Shown piece by piece: positions 7,696 through 18,092 of a stretch of 64,000 bases of DNA. The position numbers were made by a program, and so were the translations under genes. The number at the start of each line of letters is the position of its first letter. Position 1 is the stretch's first letter. The stretch is from Pectobacterium peruviense (lineage in GTDB: Bacteria > Pseudomonadota > Gammaproteobacteria > Enterobacterales > Enterobacteriaceae), in contig NZ_LXFV01000006.1 of assembly GCF_002847345.1 (NCBI RefSeq), forward strand, positions 124,001 through 188,000, read 5' to 3'. The notes beneath the pieces are model-generated. The model saw only the letters and a program-made list of their open reading frames with translations. It did no database searches and was not told the origin of the DNA.

Positions 7696-10600
7696 ATGAA
7701 ACAGCAAGAACAGTTCCGCGATAAGGATATTGCCATTGTAGGAATGTCAGCCCGCTTTCCCGGTGCAGAAGATACCGCAATATTTTGGCAAAACCTGTTG
7801 GACGGCGTGGAGACAATCAGCACATTCAGTGAAGAAGAACTGAGGGAGTCAGGTATTGAAGAAGAGATGATCGCCTCACCCAACTATGTTCGCCGTCGGG
7901 GAATTCTGGGTAACGCACAACACTTTGATGCTAATTTCTTTGATATTACGCCTCGTGATGCCGAAATTATGGATCCACAGCATCGTGTCTTTCTGGAATG
8001 CTGCTGGCACGCGTTTGAAGATGCGGGCTATGTGCCCACCACCTACCCCGGCAAAGTTGGCATATTTGGCGGAACGGGAACCGCCTGGCATTTAAGTAAA
8101 GTGAATGCCCATCCTGAAGTACAGAAATACGCCAGCGGCGCATCGGTCGTCACCAACAACGATAAAGATTACGTAACGACCCGGGTGTCTTACAAACTCA
8201 ACCTCAAAGGGCCGAGTGTTAACGTACAGACAGCCTGCTCAACCGCGATGGTCGCCGTCGTGATGGGCATGAACAGCCTGCTGAACGGGGAAAGCGATCT
8301 GATCGTCGCTGGCGGTGTTTCCGTGGATACGCCAGAACGCCGGGGTTACCCCTATATGCAAGGCGGCATGGAATCCGCAGATGGCCGCTGCTATGCCTTT
8401 GACTCACGTGCCAATGGCACGGTGTTCAGCCGTGGTGCAGGCGTGGTATTACTGAAACGCCTGAATGACGCCGTACGCGACGGCGATCATATTTACGCCG
8501 TGCTGAAAGGCGGCGCGGTAAATAACGACGGTAACCTGAAAGCAGGCTTTACCGCACCGAGCATCCACGGGCAAATCGCCGTTGCCAAGCAGGCAATCGC
8601 GAATGCGCAGCTTGATCCCGCAACAATCAATTTTGTTGAAGCTCACGGTACCGCGACAGCGCTGGGCGATCCCATCGAATTCACCTCGCTCACACAAACG
8701 TTTCAGGAATACACGGATAAAACCCAGTATTGCCGCCTGGGCTCGGTAAAAACCAATATCGGCCATACGGACGCGGCATCGGGCATGGCTAGCCTCATCA
8801 AAGCGTCACTGGCGCTGGAAACGGGCAAGCTACCCGCCTCGCTCCATTTCGAATCGCCAAACCCTAACATTGAGTTTGAAACCAGCCCGTTTGTCATGAA
8901 TACCGAACTTAGTGAGCTGGAACCGTCGGAAACACCGCATCGTGCGCTGGTGAACTCTTTCGGCGTTGGCGGTACCAATGCCTGCGTCATTTTGGAAGCC
9001 GCACCGCCGTTAGACGCGGGTGATGCCCATGACGATAGTCTGCTGGTTTTACCTTTCTCCGCGAAAAGCCGTACGGCACTGGACGATATGAAACGCCGCC
9101 TGCGCGATTACCTCAGTGCGCATGACGACGCCAATCTGGCGGATATCGCCTACACCCTACAGGTCGGAAGACAAAGGTTCTCACACAGCACGGCCATTAT
9201 TGGAAAGGATCGCGATTCGCTGCTGGCCAAATTGGATCAGCCTTCACTGGTGGTGACACGACAGGGGAAAAATCAAAAATCCGTTGTGTTTATGTTCCCA
9301 GGACAAGGCAATCAATATATCAATATGGCGCGCGAGCTATACGCCACATACGACGTCTTCCGCAAGAACATGGATCAATGCTGTGACTATCTGGAACCGA
9401 TTCTGGACGTCAACCTGAAGTCGATTATCTTCCAAGACACCGACGATACCGCCGCTTCCCGCATCAATGAAACCCAATTTACCCAGCCGTCTTTGTTCGT
9501 GGTGGAGTACTGTCTGGCAAAACTGTGGATGTCGTGGGGCATTCAGCCGGATGCCATGATTGGCCACAGCGTGGGTGAATACGTGGCAGCCTGCCTGTCC
9601 GGCGTGTTCTCACTGGAAGATGCGCTGAAAGCCGTGGCGCTGCGCGGCAAGATGGTACAGGCATTACCGGCAGGAGATATGCTGGCCGTCCTGCTCGATG
9701 AAGAAAGCCTGAAGGAAAAACTTCACGGCACCAAGCTGGAAATTGCAGCAGTTAACTACCCAGGACTATGCGTCATCGCTGGTGCTTCAAGTGATATCGC
9801 ACGTTTCCAACAGCAGTTAGAAGACGGGAATATCTTCTGCAAACATCTGGATACCTCGCATGCTTTCCACTCGCACATGATGGAACCCATGCTGCCCGCC
9901 TTCAAAAAAGTCATTGATAGCATCACGCTGCATGCGCCGCAGATCCCGTTTGTTTCTACCGTTAACGGGCAATGGGTCACTGAAGAACTGGCGAAGAACA
10001 GCGACTACTGGGTGCGTCACGTACGTAATCCAGTGATGTTTTCTCATGCTTTCAAAACGTTGATGGCTGAAGAGCATCAGGATTTCGTGTTTCTCGAAGT
10101 CGGGCCGGGACGTTCACTGGAATCATCCGCCAAGCAGCATTTCAGCGCAGAAGACGGTGCTTTGATTTACGCCTCACTGCCAACGGCCAAAGACGTTGCT
10201 TTGTCCGGCGAGCATATCCTCTCGACGCTGGGCGCACTGTGGGCAAGCGGCGTTGACGTTCCGTGGCATCAGCATCATTCAGAACAACACCGCCGTCGCA
10301 TCCCGCTGCCGGGCTATCCTTTCGAGCGCAAACGCTTCGCCCTGCCTGCTCTGTCGTCAGCGAGCCATGATGCGCAGAGTGAACAATCCGTTAAAGCTAA
10401 AAAGCGCAAACAGGCCGATATCGGTGACTGGTTCTATATGCCGACCTGGAAGAAAACTATTCCGGCAAAATACATGGCGGGCAAACACGCTGAAGCTGAG
10501 AGCACCTGCTGGCTGCTCCTGACCGATACGCTGGGCATCGCCGAACACGCGAAGCAACTGCTGGAAAATGACGGGCATAAGGTCTTCGTTATCAGCCCGG

Positions 10601-13200
10601 GAGCTGCGTATCAAGAAACGCTTTCCGAAGGGCGATATACCCTCAATCCGTCCGCGCGAGCCGATCATGTCCGGCTACTGAAAAGCCTGACGGAACAAGG
10701 GCTGCGACCGTCTCATATTCTGTATTTATGGAATCTTACGGCGGAAGAACAGGCACAGCCGCTTGAGCATAGCTATCTCTCCTCACCGTTGAATACGTTC
10801 TACCCTGCCCTCTATCTCCAACAGGCGCTGGTGAACGAGAATTTGCTGGACGATCTGCATGTGATCTTTGCCACCAGCAACACATTCAGCGTCATGGGCG
10901 AGCGCGTCACTTCACCAGAAAATGCGCTGCTCGTTGGGCCTTCGCGTGTGTTCTATCACGAATATCCCGAAGTACAGTGCCATCTGGTAGATGTCGATCT
11001 AAAACAGAATGCCGCTCAGCCAGATGAACTTGCCCAGTGGCTGATTGCAGAAAGCCATATTGCAACACATGGCAATCTGGTGGCCTACCGCGGAAATCAA
11101 CGCTGGGAAGAAAGTTACCAGGCCGTGCATCTGAAGCAGGACACTATTGGCTTACCGGCTGAACTGAAAAACGACGGCGTCTATCTCATCACTGGCGGTC
11201 TCGGTGGCCTGGGAATACTGGTCGCCAATCACCTGTCCGAACAAAGCAATGCAACGATCATCCTGACGTACCGTACCGAGCTGCCGCCTCGTGAGGAATG
11301 GCAAACCTGGCTCCAGCAGCACCCTGTCGATGATGCTATCAGTGAAAAGCTGGCGAGCATTTTACGTCTGGAAGCGCGTGGCAACCACGTGCATCTGGCA
11401 CAGGTAGACGTGAGTAACTATCGCGGTATGCGTGACGTGCTATCCGCCTTCCCACAGATCGATGGCGTGTTCCATACCGCAGGTGTGCCCGGTGGGGGCA
11501 TCATTCCGCTGAAAAGCGATGCCGATTGCGCCAGCGTGCTTGATCCTAAGGTCGCAGGTTCGCTCATTCTGGATGAACTTCTGCAAGACAAGCAGCCTGA
11601 CTTCTTTGTTCTGTTCTCCTCCATTACCGCCATTGTGGGTGATGAAGCCCGCATCGATTACTGCTCAGGCAATGCCTTTATGGACGCCTTTGCCCATTAT
11701 CGCAACCAGCGTCGCCGTGGACGCACCGTCTCGCTGAACTGGGGACAATGGGGTGATGTGGGGATGGCAGCTCGCTGGAGCAAGCAGTTGCAAGAGAAGA
11801 AACACAGCAAGCTACCCGCAGTTGAAGAAACCAAAGGTGACCTGCTTACCCTCGTCGAACGCGAAGGTATGCAGGAAAGCTATCAGGTCAATCTCGCTGT
11901 GCAGCAGGACTGGGTTATTGATGAACACCGCCTTGCAGGTCAAGCATCGCTGGTTGGCGCGACGATCTTATCGCTGCTGCATGAGTTCATTACGCACGTT
12001 AAGCCACAGGAAAGCCTTCAGGTCAAAAATCTGATGCTGACCAAGCCTATTATTTACACCGATGACTGGCCACGACAGATGAGACTGTTCATCACGCCAG
12101 AGGGGAAAAATTATAAGTTCAGCCTTAAGAGCCAAGGCGTGCTTGAGCTGGTATGGCAAGAACACGCATTCGGGGGCATTGGCCACAGCGCTCAGGCGGC
12201 TGACATCACGCCACTGTCGATTGATGCGATCAGACAGCGCTGCACCACGCAGATTGCCTACTCGCCGTTTATCACCGAGCTGGGAAATGCCAACACGGGC
12301 GAGAGTTTCCTGTCGTTCAGCCAGCGCTGGAACAACCACCGCGAGATCGTTCAGGGCCATAACGAATGGCTGATACATAAAGAGCTGGGGAGCGAATATG
12401 AGCACGATCTTACTCGCTACCCGTACCATCCTGCACTTATTGATGCAACAGCCATATCTTGCATAGCCTTGATTACCCAGGAGAACTTCCTGCCAATCAG
12501 CTATGGGAAAATGGCCTTCCTATCTCCGCTGGAGAAAGAGTGTTACGCCCACGTCAAGCTCAAGCAAGCCTATCAACCGCAGGATAGTGCCATCGTCATG
12601 GATATCACGTTCCTTTCAGCGACAGGCGTTCGGCTGCTGACGCTGGAAAATTACACGCTGATGAAGATGACGCTGGGCAATCAGGTCGGCACGCAGGAAA
12701 GCGCCTCAGTGGCGATTCCAGCTGCCGTGAAAGTGAATCTGGCAGATAAAGACATTCTGTTATCAGAAGGTCTGGATGCGATAAAACGCCAGCTCGCACA
12801 CCTGGAATTTGACCAATTAGTGGTCGTTACCAGCGATCTGGAACAACTCATTTATGAGTCTATTCCTGAGCAGGAAACGCCTGAACTCACCCTGCAAGAC
12901 AGCGAAGCAACGGAAGGCTACGCCAGACCGGCACTCTCTGTGGATTACATTGCGCCAGAAAATGACATTGAGAAAGAGATCGTCAAAGTTTGGCAATCCA
13001 TTCTGGGGATTTCGGGTATCGGCGTTAACGACAGCTTTACTGAACTCGGCGGGAATTCACTGCTGGCAGTACAGGTTGTCTCCACCGTTTCCGGCATATT
13101 TGAAATCGATATTCGCGTTGATCTGTTTTATCAGAACCAGACAGTGAAAGGGCTATCGACGCTGATCCTCACTGAGCTGGAAGCCTTATTGCAGGAATAA
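7696..13200 (+). CDS. Type I polyketide synthase, KS-AT-KR-DH-ACP
   Basis: This is an 1834-residue single-module synthase. The ketosynthase (about 10-435) has Cys181 in TACSTA, His317 in EAHGTAT and His357 in NIGHTD. The acyltransferase (about 525-850) has Ser625 in GHSVGE and the motif HAFH at 722-725, which points to malonyl-CoA. A structural KR half (about 910-1140) precedes the catalytic ketoreductase, with TGGLGGLG at 1166-1173 and Tyr1322 in YCSGN. A hot-dog region follows with His1411 (HRLAGQASLV, last Pro of the usual motif changed to Val) and Asp1583 in HPALIDAT, read as a dehydratase. The ACP near the end has Ser1788 in GGNSL. KR before DH is the reverse of the common order. There is no ER or methyltransferase. 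GAGGTAATGAA precedes the ATG. It should extend the aminoacyl chain on the free PCP by one C2 unit. Confidence 0.93.
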   Translation: MKQQEQFRDKDIAIVGMSARFPGAEDTAIFWQNLLDGVETISTFSEEELRESGIEEEMIASPNYVRRRGILGNAQHFDANFFDITPRDAEIMDPQHRVFLECCWHAFEDAGYVPTTYPGKVGIFGGTGTAWHLSKVNAHPEVQKYASGASVVTNNDKDYVTTRVSYKLNLKGPSVNVQTACSTAMVAVVMGMNSLLNGESDLIVAGGVSVDTPERRGYPYMQGGMESADGRCYAFDSRANGTVFSRGAGVVLLKRLNDAVRDGDHIYAVLKGGAVNNDGNLKAGFTAPSIHGQIAVAKQAIANAQLDPATINFVEAHGTATALGDPIEFTSLTQTFQEYTDKTQYCRLGSVKTNIGHTDAASGMASLIKASLALETGKLPASLHFESPNPNIEFETSPFVMNTELSELEPSETPHRALVNSFGVGGTNACVILEAAPPLDAGDAHDDSLLVLPFSAKSRTALDDMKRRLRDYLSAHDDANLADIAYTLQVGRQRFSHSTAIIGKDRDSLLAKLDQPSLVVTRQGKNQKSVVFMFPGQGNQYINMARELYATYDVFRKNMDQCCDYLEPILDVNLKSIIFQDTDDTAASRINETQFTQPSLFVVEYCLAKLWMSWGIQPDAMIGHSVGEYVAACLSGVFSLEDALKAVALRGKMVQALPAGDMLAVLLDEESLKEKLHGTKLEIAAVNYPGLCVIAGASSDIARFQQQLEDGNIFCKHLDTSHAFHSHMMEPMLPAFKKVIDSITLHAPQIPFVSTVNGQWVTEELAKNSDYWVRHVRNPVMFSHAFKTLMAEEHQDFVFLEVGPGRSLESSAKQHFSAEDGALIYASLPTAKDVALSGEHILSTLGALWASGVDVPWHQHHSEQHRRRIPLPGYPFERKRFALPALSSASHDAQSEQSVKAKKRKQADIGDWFYMPTWKKTIPAKYMAGKHAEAESTCWLLLTDTLGIAEHAKQLLENDGHKVFVISPGAAYQETLSEGRYTLNPSARADHVRLLKSLTEQGLRPSHILYLWNLTAEEQAQPLEHSYLSSPLNTFYPALYLQQALVNENLLDDLHVIFATSNTFSVMGERVTSPENALLVGPSRVFYHEYPEVQCHLVDVDLKQNAAQPDELAQWLIAESHIATHGNLVAYRGNQRWEESYQAVHLKQDTIGLPAELKNDGVYLITGGLGGLGILVANHLSEQSNATIILTYRTELPPREEWQTWLQQHPVDDAISEKLASILRLEARGNHVHLAQVDVSNYRGMRDVLSAFPQIDGVFHTAGVPGGGIIPLKSDADCASVLDPKVAGSLILDELLQDKQPDFFVLFSSITAIVGDEARIDYCSGNAFMDAFAHYRNQRRRGRTVSLNWGQWGDVGMAARWSKQLQEKKHSKLPAVEETKGDLLTLVEREGMQESYQVNLAVQQDWVIDEHRLAGQASLVGATILSLLHEFITHVKPQESLQVKNLMLTKPIIYTDDWPRQMRLFITPEGKNYKFSLKSQGVLELVWQEHAFGGIGHSAQAADITPLSIDAIRQRCTTQIAYSPFITELGNANTGESFLSFSQRWNNHREIVQGHNEWLIHKELGSEYEHDLTRYPYHPALIDATAISCIALITQENFLPISYGKMAFLSPLEKECYAHVKLKQAYQPQDSAIVMDITFLSATGVRLLTLENYTLMKMTLGNQVGTQESASVAIPAAVKVNLADKDILLSEGLDAIKRQLAHLEFDQLVVVTSDLEQLIYESIPEQETPELTLQDSEATEGYARPALSVDYIAPENDIEKEIVKVWQSILGISGIGVNDSFTELGGNSLLAVQVVSTVSGIFEIDIRVDLFYQNQTVKGLSTLILTELEALLQE

Positions 13201-13207
13201 GGGAACG

Positions 13208-13237
13208 GCCGCCTTCAGCATAAGCGCCGAAGGCGGC
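13208..13237. other. Intercistronic hairpin between the PKS and NRPS genes
   Basis: A 9-bp stem (GCCGCCTTC with GAAGGCGGC) lies 7 bp after the PKS stop and 41 bp before the next start. With no T-run it is more likely an mRNA stabiliser than a terminator, in keeping with one operon. Confidence 0.5.
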
Positions 13238-13278
13238 TGCTAACGTGAAAACCGAATGCCATAAAATGAGACTCGATA

Positions 13279-16200
13279 ATGACGCATCTTCCCACTGGAA
13301 AACTCACCTCACTCAGCTTGGATGAGATTAAAAAGCTGGCAAGAGAAAAGAAAAAAACAGGTGCCGCGCTATCAGGCAAAACCATTACTCCGCATGCCGC
13401 GCCCGGCAAAACGCATTTCCCCATGACCAGTACGCAGAAGAGTATCTGGATGCTCGCCCAATACCTTGACGATAGCCAGGTCTATAATAATCCCTATGTT
13501 CTTGCATGCAGGATTGAACACGACATGGAGCCGGCGCGAGTACAACAAACGCTCAACTATCTAATGCAACAACATGAAATTCTGCGTACAACCTTCCGTC
13601 TGGTCGATAACGACGTGTGCCAATGCATTGCTGACGATATGTCTTTCACAACTTTTAGCTTTGACGACATCTCAGCATTCAACGAGGAAGACATTGAAAA
13701 ATATGTCTCGGATACGGCCAAGGCAAAAGGAAAAATTGTTTTTGATCTGGAAAATGGCCCATTGGTTTATCTCCATATGGTCAAAACCCATCGGTATGAA
13801 TATGTCCTGTTCCTGACATTTCATCACATCATTTCCGACGGGTGGACGGTCAATGTGTTTTTCAAGATGCTCATGGAAAACTACTTTCGTCTGTTGCAAG
13901 GGGGGACATTACCCATCGAAAAAACGCTCCAGTTCGCCGATTACGCGCTGGCGGAAAATCGATGGTATGCCGAAGGGGAATACCAGACCGGGCTTGCCTA
14001 CTGGACGAAAAAACTGGATGGCATCACAGGGCAATTAGATCTGGCAATGGACTACCCTCGCCCTGCGAAAATGAGCACGGCTGGGAAAATAGCCAGCCAG
14101 TTCTTTGATGCGTCCTTCTGCCAGCGTTTACAAACCTGTGCAGCGCAGCATCAGGCAACGCAATTCCACGTTATCCTCACGGCTTACCAACTCCTACTGC
14201 ATAAATACAGCGGACAGCAGGAAATTATCATCGGGGCGCCGTTTGCCAACCGGAATCTGCCCGTCACGCAAAACATGATGGGGCTATTCATGAATACCCT
14301 GCCATTACGTTTTGATATCGATCCTGATGCCAGTATCGCCTCCCTGATTGAGGGCGCACGCACCGAATGCGAAGAAACCATGAGGCATCAGGATGTGCCG
14401 TTCAATTATATTCTGGACGAGATTACCTATGTGCGTAATCCCCAGATCAACCCGATCTTCCAGGCTATATTGACCTATCAGGTCTTTCCTCATTTTCACA
14501 GCAGCCATGGCGGATTCAAATATAAGCCGTTAAAAGTGGATTACGGCACTGCCAAGCTGGATCTGAATTTATGGGTAGAGGAAGACAAAGATAGCGACGG
14601 CCTGCTATTCACGATGAACTACAGCAGCGCGCTATTTTCCAGCGCTACCATCCAGCGCATGCTGAACGATCTGCGAACCCTTCTTGAAACCTTAATCACC
14701 CAACCGCAGTTAACCGTGCGGGATATCTCACTGTTAGGCGACGAAGAACGCAGCGCAACAATCGCGCAATGCCACTCGACAGTGAACACGCCCCCGCCTG
14801 CGGTTCATTCGCAGTTTGAACAACAGGCACAACAAAAGCCGGATGCCATCGCGGTTCGCTGTGAAGGGCGCACGCTTACCTATGCTCAGCTCAATGAACG
14901 GGCCAACCAGCTAGCTCATCAGCTACAGAAAGACGGGGTCTCTCATGGTGAGTGCGTCGCGATCTTTATGCCTAAAAGCGAATATTACGTCGTCGCGATT
15001 CTGGCTGTGTTAAAAGCTGGCGGATGCTATGTTCCAGTCGATATGGACCTCCCCACTCAGCAGATTGAGTTCATACTGCAAAACGCCGCCGCCCGCTGTG
15101 TCATCATCGACGAAAAAGTGCCCGGTGAAATGCTCCCCTGCCTCTACGTAAAACAAAACCGCAGCATGATGCCAGACAGTAACCCACAGGCGGTTATCGA
15201 TGGCCCTGCTTACATCATTTATACCTCGGGCAGCACAGGGAAACCAAAGGGTGTACGGGTCAAACATTCGCAGTTAAGCCACTATTGCCAAGCCATTCAG
15301 CCGGTACTCAACCTGCCGCCAGATGCTCGCTACGGCATGTTTTCATCCTTCACAACCGATTTGGCACACACGGTGTTATTTCCCGCGCTGATCCATCAAG
15401 GTCAGTTGGACGTGATCACGACTGAATTACTCCGTTCCCCACAGGAACTATTCGCCTATCTGGCGCACTATCCGGTGGATTGCATAAAAATTACGCCATC
15501 GCATTTAGCGACGTTATTGACTTCATCGCAAGCCGAAGCGTTATTGCCGCATAGCCTGTTGATTATCGGCGGAGAACGCGTCCCTCTGTCCCTCATCACG
15601 CGCGTACGTGAGTTCCGATCGCCTTGTCGCATCCTCAATCATTATGGCCCAACCGAGTGCACCGTCGGCGTCACTACCTACCCAGTACCAGACGACCTCA
15701 GTGCCTTTTCGGGTGACTATTTACCCATCGGTAAACCCTTATCCGATAGCCATGTGCTGCTGCTCGATCCTTATCAGAAGTTGGTTCCAAACGGATTGCC
15801 GGGAGAAATTTATCTGGGTGGTTCACATGTCGCGGAAGGATACATCGGCCTGCCGGAGCAGAATGACGCACGTTTTATTCCTCATCCTTACCTTGAGGGC
15901 GAACGGCTTTATCGCAGCGGTGACAAAGGCCGCTTCCTGCCTGATGGCAACCTTGAGTTTATGGGACGCTTGGATCGCCAGGTTAAAGTACGTGGCTACC
16001 GTGTCGAACTGGCGGAGATCGAGCAGGCATTACAGCAGGTCGCTAATGCGACTCACGTTGCCATTAAACAAAATACGCTGCCACACGGGGATGCAGTCCT
16101 AACCGCGTATCTGTGCGGCATTACTGAACCCAATCAGGCCGCAGTAAAAATAGCACTGCACAACAAGCTGCCGGACTATATGCATCCCGAACGTTGGGTG

Positions 16201-17349
16201 TGGCTAGATGCGATGCCATTAACGGCCAGCGGCAAGATAAATTATGCCGCGTTACCGATACCTTCGATGGAAAAAAATGTCTCGTTCCATGCCCCGGAAA
16301 ATCAGCACGAGCACGATCTACATGAGATTTATCGCGATATTTTACAAAACGATACCGTTGATACGCAGGAGAGCTTCTTCACGCTTGGCGGGAATTCTCT
16401 CAGCGCGTTAAAACTCATCCTCAGCGTTAATCAGCATTTTGGGACATCCTTGTCTTTGGGACAGCTGTTTGAAAACAGCAGCATTTCCCAGTTGGCCCGC
16501 GTTATTGGAGAAAAAGGATCCCAGACTCAAACAGCAAGGGTGACGATCAATGTTGGGCAGCCTGAAGATAAATCTACTTTGCTTCTGATCCACCCTGCGG
16601 GCGGTAACGTGCTGTGTTATTCCGCGTTGGCGCGTGAATTGGGCGGGAGCTATCCAATCTACGGCATTCAAGTACCCGATTTCAGCGTTAACCAACCTTA
16701 TAACGCCGATATCAAAACGCTTGCCGCTTTCTATCTTTCACAGGCTGGCGACGTTATTCATCACTCCCGTCTGGTGCTCGGAGGATGGTCTCTCGGCGCA
16801 ACTATCGCGTTTGAAATGGCGCAACAGCTCGCGGAAAAAGGCATAAAACCCACCGTATTAGTGCTGGACCAGCCTGCGCCAGAGATCAACATCGACGGAT
16901 CCGCAGATATGAACGAGGCCGAGCGTCTGTCGTACTTTGCGCAGAAAGTCGCCTTATTTACTGGCGCATCTTTCGATCTTTCAGAGCAGTCACTTTCAGA
17001 CATAAGCAACGAGCAGCGAACAGCGCGTTTTCTGGCTGAATTTAAACGCGTGGGATTAGTTCCTGAGTCGATTGGGCTGGCGGAATTTCAGGACTTTATC
17101 AACATCCTGCAAGCCCATATCTACGCGACAGAAGCTTATCGTGGTCAACCCTATCCGGGAGATGTACTGGTCGTCGAGGCGGAAGATATCTTACCGGGTC
17201 GTACCCGCCTGCCAGAGTCAGGGCTAGGGTGGCGTCGTCTCACGGCAGGATGCCTGACGGTACTGCCGGCTTCCGGCGATCATATCTCGATGATGAATGC
17301 ACCGCATATTTCCCGCATAGCCGAACAGCTAAAGAACGTATTGCGATAA
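13279..17349 (+). CDS. Non-ribosomal peptide synthetase, C-A-PCP-TE
   Basis: This 1356-residue terminal module has a Lys-rich N-terminal stretch (about 1-45, possible docking), a condensation domain with HHIISDG (182-188), an adenylation domain with YTSGSTGKPKG (648-658) and Lys986, a carrier domain with Ser1040 in GGNSL, and a thioesterase with Ser1171 in GGWSLG and His1335 in SGDHIS. The pocket residues read by eye are D694 L695 T698 K737 I762 G764 H788 V796 G797 K986, i.e. DLTKIGHVGK, which matches the aspartate signature I know (DLTKVGHIGK type). It should condense the PKS-bound chain with Asp and release the product as acid or ring. The gene follows the PKS gene by 78 bp. Confidence 0.94.
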   Translation: MTHLPTGKLTSLSLDEIKKLAREKKKTGAALSGKTITPHAAPGKTHFPMTSTQKSIWMLAQYLDDSQVYNNPYVLACRIEHDMEPARVQQTLNYLMQQHEILRTTFRLVDNDVCQCIADDMSFTTFSFDDISAFNEEDIEKYVSDTAKAKGKIVFDLENGPLVYLHMVKTHRYEYVLFLTFHHIISDGWTVNVFFKMLMENYFRLLQGGTLPIEKTLQFADYALAENRWYAEGEYQTGLAYWTKKLDGITGQLDLAMDYPRPAKMSTAGKIASQFFDASFCQRLQTCAAQHQATQFHVILTAYQLLLHKYSGQQEIIIGAPFANRNLPVTQNMMGLFMNTLPLRFDIDPDASIASLIEGARTECEETMRHQDVPFNYILDEITYVRNPQINPIFQAILTYQVFPHFHSSHGGFKYKPLKVDYGTAKLDLNLWVEEDKDSDGLLFTMNYSSALFSSATIQRMLNDLRTLLETLITQPQLTVRDISLLGDEERSATIAQCHSTVNTPPPAVHSQFEQQAQQKPDAIAVRCEGRTLTYAQLNERANQLAHQLQKDGVSHGECVAIFMPKSEYYVVAILAVLKAGGCYVPVDMDLPTQQIEFILQNAAARCVIIDEKVPGEMLPCLYVKQNRSMMPDSNPQAVIDGPAYIIYTSGSTGKPKGVRVKHSQLSHYCQAIQPVLNLPPDARYGMFSSFTTDLAHTVLFPALIHQGQLDVITTELLRSPQELFAYLAHYPVDCIKITPSHLATLLTSSQAEALLPHSLLIIGGERVPLSLITRVREFRSPCRILNHYGPTECTVGVTTYPVPDDLSAFSGDYLPIGKPLSDSHVLLLDPYQKLVPNGLPGEIYLGGSHVAEGYIGLPEQNDARFIPHPYLEGERLYRSGDKGRFLPDGNLEFMGRLDRQVKVRGYRVELAEIEQALQQVANATHVAIKQNTLPHGDAVLTAYLCGITEPNQAAVKIALHNKLPDYMHPERWVWLDAMPLTASGKINYAALPIPSMEKNVSFHAPENQHEHDLHEIYRDILQNDTVDTQESFFTLGGNSLSALKLILSVNQHFGTSLSLGQLFENSSISQLARVIGEKGSQTQTARVTINVGQPEDKSTLLLIHPAGGNVLCYSALARELGGSYPIYGIQVPDFSVNQPYNADIKTLAAFYLSQAGDVIHHSRLVLGGWSLGATIAFEMAQQLAEKGIKPTVLVLDQPAPEINIDGSADMNEAERLSYFAQKVALFTGASFDLSEQSLSDISNEQRTARFLAEFKRVGLVPESIGLAEFQDFINILQAHIYATEAYRGQPYPGDVLVVEAEDILPGRTRLPESGLGWRRLTAGCLTVLPASGDHISMMNAPHISRIAEQLKNVLR

Positions 17350-17354
17350 CACGT

Positions 17355-17393
17355 CCGCCGTCTACGCCTTCAAGGGTAGAACGGCGGTTTTAT
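17355..17393 (+). terminator. Terminator or attenuator after the terminal NRPS gene
   Basis: CCGCCGT pairs with ACGGCGG, with further partial pairing inside, and is followed by TTTTATT. It lies 5 bp past the NRPS stop. Since two co-oriented genes follow closely, it may only reduce read-through. Confidence 0.65.
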
Positions 17394-17413
17394 TACGTAA
17401 GCGAGGAGAAAAA

Positions 17414-18040
17414 ATGAGCCATCCCCCGTCATTAACCGTTTGGCGATATCTGGTATCACGCGATGCCCTTCTGACCATAATCATACCGGTCGTTATTTAC
17501 AACATCGCATTTTGGCAGGGGGGTGCTGGCGTTGCTCTGTTAATTACAGCCATCTATTCTGGTGCGCTGCAATATTTCAGCCGTTGGGAAGGGACTCTGC
17601 CAATCATCGCCCTCATCCTGGTCTCAGGGCTTAGCCACTATCTCTATTTGGAAGGGGTCATGCTGTTTGATATCAGGCAGGAGAGCGTCTTTTTATCGGT
17701 CAGCGGCGCAATTTCTACCGTCATTATCTTTAGCGCTTACAGCATCAAGGGACGTCCCGTGATACGGACATTGGCGGAACAGGCCACACCAAAACTCAAG
17801 ACGCTGCCCGTCTATGGCTCGCCGCTGTACGTCAAAGTCTGGAACGAGGTAGCTCTCGTCTGGATTCTGGTTTATCTGGTGAAAGCCATCATCATCTACA
17901 CCCTCTCCCGCCAGCCAGAATTACCGATGGATACGCTTGTCCTCATTAGCGGATGGCCGCTTACGTTACTGCTGGTGATCTTCAGTTTCAAATGGCCAAC
18001 GTATCGCTGGTCTTCACATACACACGATAACGCTGCCTGA
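17414..18040 (+). CDS. Multi-pass membrane protein, function unknown
   Basis: This 208-residue integral membrane protein has about six hydrophobic segments (roughly residues 19-37, 38-52, 60-77, 90-108, 145-165 and 175-195). The layout recalls VC0807-type or septation-A-like small membrane proteins, but I cannot assign it. A strong GAGGAG ribosome site precedes the ATG. Its position directly after the thioesterase-ending synthetase suggests self-protection or a transport aid for the product. No transporter signature (ABC, MFS, MATE) is visible. Confidence 0.75.
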   Translation: MSHPPSLTVWRYLVSRDALLTIIIPVVIYNIAFWQGGAGVALLITAIYSGALQYFSRWEGTLPIIALILVSGLSHYLYLEGVMLFDIRQESVFLSVSGAISTVIIFSAYSIKGRPVIRTLAEQATPKLKTLPVYGSPLYVKVWNEVALVWILVYLVKAIIIYTLSRQPELPMDTLVLISGWPLTLLLVIFSFKWPTYRWSSHTHDNAA

Positions 18041-18092
18041 ATTGGTCATCCAGCCATGCATAACATAATGAACGATGAATATAGGGAATATT

